A DNA stretch of 42,402 nt from Pseudomonas sp. UYIF39. Lineage in GTDB: Bacteria; Pseudomonadota; Gammaproteobacteria; Pseudomonadales; Pseudomonadaceae. The stretch spans positions 1 through 42,402 of the forward strand of contig NZ_JALBYU010000035.1 of the NCBI RefSeq assembly GCF_029963765.1, read 5' to 3'. The notes beneath the pieces are model-generated. The model did no database searches, had not been told where the DNA came from, and saw nothing but the letters and a program-made list of their open reading frames with translations. Of the stretch, positions 7,126-15,252 are shown piece after piece; within the stretch, counting starts at the first letter, position 1; the number at the start of each line of letters is the position of its first letter. The position numbers were made by a program, and so were the translations under genes.

Positions 7126-10100
7126 ATGACTGACGAATCGCCTTCCATCGACAAACTGCTGAAAAACCTCGATCACGCCATGCTCGCCGACCGCCACCGG
7201 CTGCGGCGGCAGTTGCTTGAGCTGCGCAAAAAACCTGACGAGGCCAAGCTGGCCCAATGGGTAACGCGCACGCAGGCGTCCTGTGATCAGGTGGTGGCGC
7301 GGCGGGCCAGCCTGCCGGTGATTCGTTACGACGACAGCTTGCCGATCGCCGCCAAACGCGACGAAATCAAAGCCGCGCTGCTCAAGCATCAGGTGCTGAT
7401 CATTGCCGGTGAAACCGGTTCGGGTAAAACCACCCAGTTGCCGAAGATCTGCCTGGAAATCGGTCGCGGCCAGCATGGCCTGATCGGCCACACCCAGCCG
7501 CGTCGAATCGCCGCCCGCAGCGTGGCCAGCCGCGTCGCCGAAGAATTGGCCACGCCGCTGGGTGCGCTGGTCGGCTATCAGGTGCGGTTCGAGGATCAGA
7601 GCGATTCCAACACCCTGATCAAGCTGATGACCGACGGCATCCTGCTGGCGGAAACCCAGAACGACCGCTACCTCGAACGCTACGACACGATCATCGTCGA
7701 CGAAGCCCACGAACGCAGCCTCAACATCGACTTCCTGCTGGGGTACCTGAAAACCCTGCTGCCGCGTCGCCCGGACCTGAAAGTCATCATCACCTCGGCG
7801 ACCATCGACCTGGAGCGGTTCTCCAAACACTTCGACGATGCGCCGATTGTCGAAGTCTCCGGCCGCACCTTCCCCGTGGAAACCTGGTATCGCCCGCTGA
7901 CCCTGGAGCAGGACGAGGAGGGCAACCGCGTCGAAGACGACTTGACCGTGGATCAGGCGATTCTCGCCACCCTCGACGAAATCGCCGCGTTCGAACGCAG
8001 CGAGCGCAAAAGCCCCGGCGACGTGCTGGTGTTCCTGCCCGGCGAGCGCGAGATTCGCGACGCGGCGGACATGCTGCGCAAGGCCCAGCTCAAGCACACC
8101 GAGATTCTGCCGCTCTACGCACGACTGTCGCCGGCCGAACAGCAGCGGATTTTCCAGTCGCACTCAGGGCGGCGCGTGGTGCTGGCGACCAACGTCGCGG
8201 AAACCTCGCTGACGGTGCCGGGCATTCGTTATGTGATTGACAGCGGCACCGCGCGCATCAGCCGTTACAGCTACCGCGCCAAGGTCCAGCGCTTGCCCAT
8301 CGAAGCCATTTCCCAGGCCAGCGCCAACCAGCGTAAAGGTCGCTGCGGACGGGTCGAGCCGGGCATTTGCATCCGCCTCTATGGCGAAGAAGATTTCATT
8401 GGCCGACCGGAATTTACCGACCCGGAAATTCTGCGGACCAACCTCGCGGCGGTGATTTTGCAGATGCTGCATCTGCGCCTAGGCGAGATCACCGATTTCC
8501 CGTTTATCGAGCCGCCGGATGGCAAAGCCATCAGCGACGGTTTTAACCTGCTGCAAGAACTCTCGGCGGTCGACCGCAACAGCCAGCTGACGCCACTCGG
8601 TCGCCAGTTGGCGCGCTTGCCAGTGGACCCGCGCATGGGCCGCATGCTGCTGGAAGCGGCGAAACTCGGCAGCTTGCAGGAAGTGCTGATCGTCGCCAGC
8701 GCCATGTCGATTCAGGACCCGCGCGAGCGTCCGCCGGAACGCCAGCAAGCGGCTGATCAGGCTCACGCGCAATGGAAAGACGTGGATTCGGATTTCGCCG
8801 GGCTGGTCAATCTATGGCGTGGTTTCGAAGAACAGCGCCAGGCGTTGACGGCGAGTCCGTTGCGCAACTGGTGCCGCAAGAACTTCCTCAACTACTTGCG
8901 CTTGCGCGAGTGGCGCGACTCCCATCGCCAACTGAGCCTGATCTGCCGCGACATGCAGCTCAGCCTCAATAAAGAGCCGGCGGATTACCCGAAACTGCAC
9001 AAAGCCGTGCTCTCGGGGCTGCTCAGCCAGATTGGCCAGAAAACCGAAGACGGCGACTACCTCGGCGCCCGTCAGCGGCGCTTCTGGATTCACCCGTCAT
9101 CCGGGTTGGGCAAAAAACGCCCGCAATGGCTGATGGCCGCCGAACTGGTGGAAACCACCAAGCTCTACGCGCGCATGGTCGCCAAGATCGACGCCGACTG
9201 GATCGAGCCGTTAGCCGGGCACCTGATCAAGAAAAACCACTTCGAACCCCATTGGGAGAAGAAGCGCGGTCAAGTCGTGGCATTCGAGCAGATCACTTTG
9301 TTCGGGCTGATCGTGGTCGGTCGCCGGCCGGTGCATTACGGGCCGATCGATCCGGTGGTGTCTCGTGAGTTCTTCATTCGTGATGGCCTGGTGCGTGGCG
9401 AGATTCAGTCCAAGGCCAAGTGCCTGACGGCCAATGCGCAACTGCTGGAACAGCTCGACGAACTGGAAGCCAAGGCTCGCCGTCGCGACATTCTGGCCGA
9501 CGAAGAGACCCTGTTCGCCTTCTACGACGCGCGCCTGCCGGCAGAGATTCACCAGACCGCGACGTTCGACAGCTGGTACCGGGTCAACAGCCAGAAAGAC
9601 CCGCAGCTGCTGATCATGCGCGAAGAAGACGTGCTGGCCCGCGAGGCCAGTGAAGTCACCGCCCTGCATTATCCGGACACCTTGCACATCGGCGATCTGG
9701 AGTTGGCGCTCAGTTACCACTTCGAACCGAACCATCCACGCGACGGTGTAACCCTGCGAGTGCCGGCACCGTTGTTGCCGATGCTGCCGCCGGAGCGTCT
9801 GGAATGGCTGGTGCCGGGCGTCATCGAGGCCAAGTGCATCGCGCTGGTGCGCAACCTGCCCAAAGCGCTGCGCAAGAATTTCGTACCGGTGCCGGACTTC
9901 GTCAAAGCCGCATTGCAGCGCATGACCTTCGCCGAGGGCTCGTTGCCGCAAGCGTTGGGCCGTGAACTGTTGCGCATGACCGGTGCGCGGGTCAGCGATG
10001 AAGCCTGGGCCGAAGCGTCGCAGCAGGTCGACAGTCATTTGCGGATGAACCTGGAAATCGTCGACGGCCAGGGTAAGTTCCTTGGCGAAGGGCGTGATTT

Positions 10101-11037
10101 GGCGGAACTGACCGCACGCTTTGCCGAAGCCAGTCAGGCCGCTTTGGCGGTGCCGCAAACCGCGAAAAACCAGCAACCGGTGGAGCCGAAAGTGTTTGCC
10201 GCCGTCGCCGAGAAAACCCAGCAGAAAATCGCCGGGCTCTCGATGACGGTGTATCCGGCGCTGGTGGAAGAGAGCGGCACGGTCAAGGAAGGACGTTTCT
10301 CGACGCCGGCCGAGGCCGAGTTTCAACATCGCCGCGCCTTGCAGCGTTTGCTGATGCAGCAACTGGCCGAACCGGCGAAGTTCCTGCGCAGCAAGTTGCC
10401 GGGGCTGACCGAATTGGGCCTGATGTACCGCGACATGGGGCGCATCGACAGTCTGGTCGAAGACATCCTGCTGGCCAGCCTCGACAGTTGCATTCTCGAC
10501 GGCGAAGACCCGCTGCCACGGGATGGCGCCGGGTTGGCATCGCTGGCCGAACGCAAGCGCGGTGGCTGGACCGAGCACGCCGAGCGTCTGGCGAAGCTGA
10601 CGCTGGAGATTCTCAAGCTCTGGCACGGCCTGCAAAAACGCTTCAAGGGCAAGATCGACCTGGCGCAAGCCGTGGCGTTGAACGACATCAAGCAGCAGCT
10701 CAGTCATCTGGTGTATCCGGGCTTCGTCCGGGAAACCCCGATGCAGTGGCTCAAGGAGCTGCCGCGTTATCTGAAAGCGGTCGAGCAGCGCTTCGAGAAA
10801 ATCGGCGCTCAGGTGCAGAGGGATCGGGTCTGGAGCGGCGAATTGTCTGGCCTGTGGACGCAATATCAAACCCGCGCCAACAAACATGCCCAGGAAGGCA
10901 AACGCGATCCGCAGCTGGAACTCTATCGCTGGTGGCTGGAGGAATACCGGGTTTCCCTGTTCGCCCAGCAATTGGGGACCAAGGTGCCGATCTCGGATAA
11001 GCGCTTGAACAAGCAATGGACACTCGTGGAGCCGTAG
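7126..11037 (+). CDS. hrpA: ATP-dependent RNA helicase HrpA (DEAH box)
   Basis: A 1303-aa DEAH-box helicase, close to the roughly 1300 aa of E. coli HrpA, which acts on RNA and translating ribosomes. Motifs in order: Walker A GETGSGKT at 95-102, QPRRIAARSVA, DEAH at 192-195, SAT at 224-226, the ATNVAETSLTVPGI segment and the QRKGRCGR motif VI. Helicase-associated and OB-fold regions follow, then the long C-terminal region particular to HrpA. The ATG at 7126 begins a standard N-terminus (MTDESPSIDKLLKNLDHAM). The ribosome-binding site is weak. A 613-aa open frame on the other strand at its 3' half is a GC-bias shadow. Confidence 0.96.
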   Translation: MTDESPSIDKLLKNLDHAMLADRHRLRRQLLELRKKPDEAKLAQWVTRTQASCDQVVARRASLPVIRYDDSLPIAAKRDEIKAALLKHQVLIIAGETGSGKTTQLPKICLEIGRGQHGLIGHTQPRRIAARSVASRVAEELATPLGALVGYQVRFEDQSDSNTLIKLMTDGILLAETQNDRYLERYDTIIVDEAHERSLNIDFLLGYLKTLLPRRPDLKVIITSATIDLERFSKHFDDAPIVEVSGRTFPVETWYRPLTLEQDEEGNRVEDDLTVDQAILATLDEIAAFERSERKSPGDVLVFLPGEREIRDAADMLRKAQLKHTEILPLYARLSPAEQQRIFQSHSGRRVVLATNVAETSLTVPGIRYVIDSGTARISRYSYRAKVQRLPIEAISQASANQRKGRCGRVEPGICIRLYGEEDFIGRPEFTDPEILRTNLAAVILQMLHLRLGEITDFPFIEPPDGKAISDGFNLLQELSAVDRNSQLTPLGRQLARLPVDPRMGRMLLEAAKLGSLQEVLIVASAMSIQDPRERPPERQQAADQAHAQWKDVDSDFAGLVNLWRGFEEQRQALTASPLRNWCRKNFLNYLRLREWRDSHRQLSLICRDMQLSLNKEPADYPKLHKAVLSGLLSQIGQKTEDGDYLGARQRRFWIHPSSGLGKKRPQWLMAAELVETTKLYARMVAKIDADWIEPLAGHLIKKNHFEPHWEKKRGQVVAFEQITLFGLIVVGRRPVHYGPIDPVVSREFFIRDGLVRGEIQSKAKCLTANAQLLEQLDELEAKARRRDILADEETLFAFYDARLPAEIHQTATFDSWYRVNSQKDPQLLIMREEDVLAREASEVTALHYPDTLHIGDLELALSYHFEPNHPRDGVTLRVPAPLLPMLPPERLEWLVPGVIEAKCIALVRNLPKALRKNFVPVPDFVKAALQRMTFAEGSLPQALGRELLRMTGARVSDEAWAEASQQVDSHLRMNLEIVDGQGKFLGEGRDLAELTARFAEASQAALAVPQTAKNQQPVEPKVFAAVAEKTQQKIAGLSMTVYPALVEESGTVKEGRFSTPAEAEFQHRRALQRLLMQQLAEPAKFLRSKLPGLTELGLMYRDMGRIDSLVEDILLASLDSCILDGEDPLPRDGAGLASLAERKRGGWTEHAERLAKLTLEILKLWHGLQKRFKGKIDLAQAVALNDIKQQLSHLVYPGFVRETPMQWLKELPRYLKAVEQRFEKIGAQVQRDRVWSGELSGLWTQYQTRANKHAQEGKRDPQLELYRWWLEEYRVSLFAQQLGTKVPISDKRLNKQWTLVEP

Positions 11038-11050
11038 TCTTCGATCTCGC

Positions 11051-11114
11051 AAAAGGGGCCAAACCCCAGTGTTTATGGCAAACTTCGCGCCTATAAACGC
11101 CGGCCCCTCGGTTT
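11051..11114. terminator. Imperfect long stem-loop after hrpA, possible terminator
   Basis: AAAAGGGGCC at 11051-11060 pairs with GGCCCC ahead of TTTT at 11111-11114. Inside it, GTGTTTAT pairs with ATAAACGC (one G-T pair). It lies directly after the hrpA stop and has A and T tracts on the two sides, so it could end transcription in either direction. The U-tract is short (four), which lowers confidence. Confidence 0.4.
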
Positions 11115-11196
11115 TGAGCCTTCACAGGCCTGGGCGGATCGGAATAAAGCGATGCCAGGTTTGCTTCCCCCTGACGGGAGCAGATCCTTTTGTGTG

Positions 11197-11214
11197 TTGG
11201 TACGTCGGTACCAA
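11197..11214. promoter_or_regulatory. Perfect 18-bp palindrome, candidate operator
   Basis: TTGGTACGTCGGTACCAA has exact 7-bp arms (TTGGTAC and GTACCAA) around a 4-base spacer. It ends 32 bases before the ATG of the FabH-like gene, where a repressor would block transcription or early elongation. The size and symmetry suit a dimeric TetR-type regulator of fatty-acid genes, but it does not match the PsrA consensus (GAAAC-N4-GTTTC). No regulator gene is adjacent. Confidence 0.5.
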
Positions 11215-11246
11215 TACTTTCTGCCTGAACAGATAGAGAAACGACC

Positions 11247-12368
11247 ATGCATAACGTCGTCATCAGCGGCACCGGCCTGTACACCCCGGCCAACAGCATC
11301 TCCAACGAAGAGCTGGTGCAGTCTTTCAACGCTTACGTCGCGCAATTCAACGCCGACAATGCCGACGCCATCGCGCGCGGCGAAATCGAAGCGTTGACCG
11401 AGTCCAGCGCGGCGTTTATCGAAAAGGCGTCTGGCATCAAAAGCCGCTTTGTCATGGACAAGGAAGGCATCCTCGACCCGCAACGCATGGCGCCACGCCT
11501 GCCGGAACGCTCGAATGACGAGTGGTCGGTGCTTTGCCAAATGGCCATCGGCGCCGCCGAGCAAGCCTTGCAGCGTGCCGGCAAGACCGCCGCAGACATC
11601 GACGGCGTGATCGTCGCCTGCTCCAACCTGCAACGGGCCTATCCGGCCATCGCCATCGAAGTCCAGGAAGCCTTGGGCATCCAGGGTTTCGGTTTCGACA
11701 TGAACGTCGCCTGCTCCTCGGCGACCTTCGGCATTCAGGCTGCAACCAACAGCGTGCAACTGGGCCAGGCCCGGGCGATCCTGATGGTCAACCCGGAAGT
11801 CTGCACCGGGCACCTGAACTTCCGCGACCGTGACAGCCACTTCATCTTCGGCGACGCCGCGACTGCGGTGATCATCGAACGTGCTGACCTGGCAACGTCC
11901 AAGTACCAGTTCGACATCGTCAGCACCAAGCTGCTGACCAAGTTCTCCAACAACATCCGCAACAACTTCGGCTTCCTCAACCGCGCGGCGGAAGAGGGCA
12001 TCGGTGCCAAGGACAAACTGTTCGTGCAGGAAGGCCGCAAGGTGTTCCGCGATGTCTGCCCGATGGTCGCCGAGCTGATCGCTACGCACCTGGAAGAGAA
12101 CACGCTCAACATCAGCGACGTGAAACGCTTCTGGCTGCACCAGGCCAACCTCAGCATGAACCACCTGATCGTCAAGAAGCTGCTGGGCCGCGAAGCCACC
12201 GAAGAAGAAGCCCCGGTGATTCTCGACACCTACGCCAACACCAGCTCCGCCGGTTCCGTGATTGCGTTTCACAAGAACCAGGACGATCTGGCCGCCGGTT
12301 CGCTGGCAGTGCTCAGCTCGTTCGGTGCCGGTTACTCGATTGGCAGCGTGATTCTGCGCAAGCGCTGA
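11247..12368 (+). CDS. FabH-like 3-oxoacyl-ACP synthase III (PA3286 type)
   Basis: A thiolase-fold condensing enzyme (373 aa) with the KAS III triad: C156 (NVACSSATF), H298 (WLHQAN) and N331 (TYANTSSAG). It would condense an acyl-CoA with malonyl-ACP to start or feed fatty-acid synthesis. It is about 55 residues longer than E. coli FabH; the extra length is mainly an N-terminal insertion between the first strand and the ASGIKSRF segment (residues about 25-65). The P. aeruginosa protein PA3286 is similar and has been reported to take octanoyl-CoA from beta-oxidation into fatty-acid synthesis. In my recollection its genome position is near hrpA (PA3297), as here. The equivalence is from memory. 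The gene stands alone behind an 18-bp palindrome. Confidence 0.85.
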   Translation: MHNVVISGTGLYTPANSISNEELVQSFNAYVAQFNADNADAIARGEIEALTESSAAFIEKASGIKSRFVMDKEGILDPQRMAPRLPERSNDEWSVLCQMAIGAAEQALQRAGKTAADIDGVIVACSNLQRAYPAIAIEVQEALGIQGFGFDMNVACSSATFGIQAATNSVQLGQARAILMVNPEVCTGHLNFRDRDSHFIFGDAATAVIIERADLATSKYQFDIVSTKLLTKFSNNIRNNFGFLNRAAEEGIGAKDKLFVQEGRKVFRDVCPMVAELIATHLEENTLNISDVKRFWLHQANLSMNHLIVKKLLGREATEEEAPVILDTYANTSSAGSVIAFHKNQDDLAAGSLAVLSSFGAGYSIGSVILRKR

Positions 12369-12390
12369 GTTCGCCTTTGTTTGCGCCAAC

Positions 12391-12451
12391 AAAAAAAACT
12401 CGCGCTGCAGTATCGGACGGATGATGGGGACCGATACCACAACGCGAGTTT
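12391..12451 (-). terminator. Strong rho-independent terminator of the porin gene
   Basis: The stem is AAACTCGCG (12396-12404) with CGCGAGTTT (12443-12451), plus an inner stem GTATCGG (12410-12416) with CCGATAC (12431-12437). Read leftward, the stem is followed by eight T residues (complement of A 12391-12398). It lies 47 bases after the porin stop and can also end rightward transcription from the FabH-like gene. Confidence 0.85.
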
Positions 12452-12497
12452 GTAAAAGCGCCTCGAGCTTCCTTGCTCGAGTCGTGTAGCTGGGGAA

Positions 12498-13829
12498 TCA
12501 GAACTTCGCTTCGGCATCCAGTTGCAGGGTGTTGATGTCGGAGTCTTTCTTGTTGATGCTGGCGTTGGTTTGGTCAGATGTAGCCATGAAGTACGTCGCG
12601 CCGAGGTTGAAGTTCTTGTCCAACTCGTAGCTCACTTTCAACTTGCTGCCGCGCGAACCGGTGAAACCGTTGGCAAAGTCGGAGTCGGTGAAGGCGCCGA
12701 CCACCGCGTTACGCTGTACATCGCGGTAGTTGTAGTCCACTGCGAAGCCGTAGAGCTTGGTCTTGACGCCGGTCAACCAACCAGTGTCCTGATCGTTGCT
12801 CGCGTCTTTGTTGTTGACGTACTGACCGTACAACGAGAGCGGTACTGGCAGGTTGCTGAAGTCGAGCTGACCAAAGCCTTCGTACAGTTTGAAGGTTTCG
12901 TTCGGGCTGTTGCCGTTGACGGCCAGTGCGCATGGCGCGGTGACGGTGCCGGTGGTAGGGCAGGCGCTGTTCTTGTCGTTGTCGTACGAGTAGATACTGC
13001 CGCCCAAGGTCATTTTCATGCTGTCGGTGATGGCGAAGCGCGCACCCAACTGGCCAGCGTACAGACGCAAGTCGTGTTTGAACTGCACACCCTCGCCGTC
13101 GACGTTGTCCTTGAGGGTGTAGTGACCGGCGCTACCGAACAGCTCGGTGCTGCCGCCCAGCGGGTATTTGTAAGTCGCGGCCAGGCCTTCCGGGTTGATG
13201 TCGCTATCCCAGATGATGTCGCCCATGCTCACCCATTGTTGCGGCATCTTGCCGCCGACGAGGTGCAGGTTCTTGATCGCGTCGGGGTGGTAGTCGACGT
13301 AGCCCTGGTCCAGCCAGATCGACTTCTTGTCGAAGTAGTTGTTCAGGTCCTGGTTGGTGGAGCGAGCGTCGTCGTTGCTGCCGGTGGCGATACGGATACC
13401 GGTGTCGACTTGCGGGTTGATTTCGCTGTAGGCACCCAGGCGGGCACGAATGCGCTGACGATCCTGGTCTTTGTTGTTTGGAACGCCGTCGTTGTGGACT
13501 GTTTCCTCACGGAAACGCACGTCACCCTTGAATTGGGTCTTGGCTGCCCATGCCAGTTTCTGGTCGAAGGTACTCAGTTCATTGGTTTTCTTCGCGGTCG
13601 CTGCGATCTGTTCGTTGGTCTCTTGTTGAGCCTGACGAGCAATTTGCTGGTCCTTCTGATCCCTGGTCAGCTCGGCTTGCAGTTCGCTGTACTGCGCGTT
13701 GGTAATCGAGCCGTTTGCCTTGAGCATGTCGAGCAGTTTGGCGTCGACTGCAGCGCTGGCCGGAACGCTCATGGCCAGCAACAGCCCGCCACACAGGGCT
13801 GCCGCAGTTTTCGTGGAAGCAAGACGCAT
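12498..13829 (-). CDS. Putative outer-membrane porin with N-terminal coiled coil
   Basis: A 443-aa protein with a clear signal peptide (MRLASTKTAAALCGGLLLAM, cleavage after PASAA). A charged, glutamine-rich helical segment follows (about residues 27-85, ending QEETNEQIAATAKK-like), then alternating beta-strand sequence to a C-terminal KF, the terminal aromatic of outer-membrane barrels. This is the layout of the proteins annotated 'putative porin' in Pseudomonas; it is not OprD or OprF. The ATG at 13829 follows GGAG. The frame is open upstream to 13877, but those 16 residues precede a perfect signal peptide and are not part of the gene. It is expressed alone, with its own terminator. The substrate is unknown. 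Confidence 0.85.
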   Translation of the reverse strand: MRLASTKTAAALCGGLLLAMSVPASAAVDAKLLDMLKANGSITNAQYSELQAELTRDQKDQQIARQAQQETNEQIAATAKKTNELSTFDQKLAWAAKTQFKGDVRFREETVHNDGVPNNKDQDRQRIRARLGAYSEINPQVDTGIRIATGSNDDARSTNQDLNNYFDKKSIWLDQGYVDYHPDAIKNLHLVGGKMPQQWVSMGDIIWDSDINPEGLAATYKYPLGGSTELFGSAGHYTLKDNVDGEGVQFKHDLRLYAGQLGARFAITDSMKMTLGGSIYSYDNDKNSACPTTGTVTAPCALAVNGNSPNETFKLYEGFGQLDFSNLPVPLSLYGQYVNNKDASNDQDTGWLTGVKTKLYGFAVDYNYRDVQRNAVVGAFTDSDFANGFTGSRGSKLKVSYELDKNFNLGATYFMATSDQTNASINKKDSDINTLQLDAEAKF

Positions 13830-14111
13830 ATCAATCTCCGAAGATGTAATGGGATGACTGAGCCATCCAGGACACAACCGACCGTTGGCGGACGGAAAAC
13901 AGTGACCAGGTTTAGAACCCGGCGCTCTAAAAACAGGCGCCAGTATCGCGATGGTTTATGACAGAGCAGTGGCAATGTGATGGCGTCTCGATGACGATAC
14001 AAATATGGCGTAAAGCCTTATCCAGAGCCCTGTCGGCGGATTGCTCGTGTGGATTTTTTGGCGATGGGCGATACTCGCCAGGCTTTCACGCAAAGAAGTA
14101 GGGAAGAACCA

Positions 14112-15236
14112 ATGCCGCTGCTACGTCTGGAAAGTCTGTCCGAAATCGCGTCGCAGACGTGGGATGCCCTGGTGCCCGAGAATCAGCCCTTTCTGCGCCA
14201 CGCCTTTCTCAGCGCGCTGGAAGACAGCGGCAGCGTCGGTCCTCATTCCGGCTGGCGACCCGAGCATTTGTTGCACATCGAAGGCGATCGCCTGATTGCC
14301 GCGCTGCCCAGTTACCGCAAATGGCATTCCTATGGCGAGTACGTGTTCGATCACGCCTGGGCTGATGCGTGTGAGCGTGCTGGTATCGACTATTACCCCA
14401 AGCTGCTGACGGCTGTGCCGTTCAGTCCGGTCAGTGGCCCGCGTTTGCTGGCGGCCACGCTCGAGGACGGTTTCGAGCTGTTGAAAAGCCTGCCGGGCTA
14501 CCTTGAGATCGAAGAACTCTCCAGTGCCCACATCAACTTCACCGACCCGTTCACTGACGCAGCCTTGGCCGAGCAGCCAGGCTGGTTGCAGCGAATCGGC
14601 TGTCAGTACCACTGGCAGAATCGTGGCTATCGGGATTTTCAGGACTTCCTCGACGTCCTCAGTTCGCGCAAGCGCAAGCAGATGCGCAAGGAACGTGAAC
14701 AAGTGGCGGGGCAGGGCATTGATTTCGAATGGCTTGAAGGTAGGCAGCTCGATCAGGCACAGTGGGATTTTGTCTATGCCTGCTACGCCAATACCTACGC
14801 AGTGCGTCGGCAAGCGCCGTATCTGACGCGGGAGTTTTTCAGTTTGCTGGCCGAGCGCATGCCAGAGTCGATTCGTGTGGTGTTGGCCAAGCAAGGCTCA
14901 CGGCCCGTGGCCATGGCCTTCAGTCTGGTGGGCGGCGACAGCTTTTATGGTCGTTACTGGGGCTGTCTGGCGGAGTTCGACCGTCTGCATTTCGAGACCT
15001 GTTTCTACCAGGGCATGGACTACGCGATTGCCAATGGCATCCAGCGTTTCGATGCCGGTGCCCAGGGCGAGCACAAGTTGATTCGCGGGTTCGAACCTGT
15101 GATCACTCATTCATGGCACTACTTGCGTCATCCCGGCCTGAAAGCCGCCGTCAAAGACTTCCTGCAGCAAGAGCGCGTTGGCGTGCTGGCGTATGCCGAG
15201 GAAGCGAGGACGGCCTTGCCTTACCGGCAAGACTGA
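14112..15236 (+). CDS. FemAB/GNAT-like protein (DUF482 family)
   Basis: A 374-aa protein of the DUF482 group, related to FemA/B and GNAT acyl- or aminoacyltransferases. Seen are the opening QPFLRHAFLSALEDSGSVGP, the block KWHSYGEYVFDHAWADACERAG, SSRKRKQMRKER and the late block YWGCLAEFDRLHFETCFYQG with FDAGAQGEHKLIRGF. No reaction is established for the family; a role in peptidoglycan or peptide modification is only suggested by homology. I chose the ATG at 14112, after GGGAAGAACC. An in-frame start at 14049 has no clear ribosome-binding site. It converges on the ABC exporter gene, with 16 bases between stops. Confidence 0.85.
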   Translation: MPLLRLESLSEIASQTWDALVPENQPFLRHAFLSALEDSGSVGPHSGWRPEHLLHIEGDRLIAALPSYRKWHSYGEYVFDHAWADACERAGIDYYPKLLTAVPFSPVSGPRLLAATLEDGFELLKSLPGYLEIEELSSAHINFTDPFTDAALAEQPGWLQRIGCQYHWQNRGYRDFQDFLDVLSSRKRKQMRKEREQVAGQGIDFEWLEGRQLDQAQWDFVYACYANTYAVRRQAPYLTREFFSLLAERMPESIRVVLAKQGSRPVAMAFSLVGGDSFYGRYWGCLAEFDRLHFETCFYQGMDYAIANGIQRFDAGAQGEHKLIRGFEPVITHSWHYLRHPGLKAAVKDFLQQERVGVLAYAEEARTALPYRQD

Positions 15237-15252
15237 AGGGGGCAGGATCGAT

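Noticed and set aside
9211..11052. 613-codon frame on the minus strand
   Set aside because: It is antisense to the 3' half of hrpA, whose motifs are clear; its residues (rich in R, Q, H, L) are typical of shadows.
12522..13961. 479-codon frame on the plus strand
   Set aside because: It lies opposite the porin, which has a signal peptide, an OMP C-terminus and a terminator.
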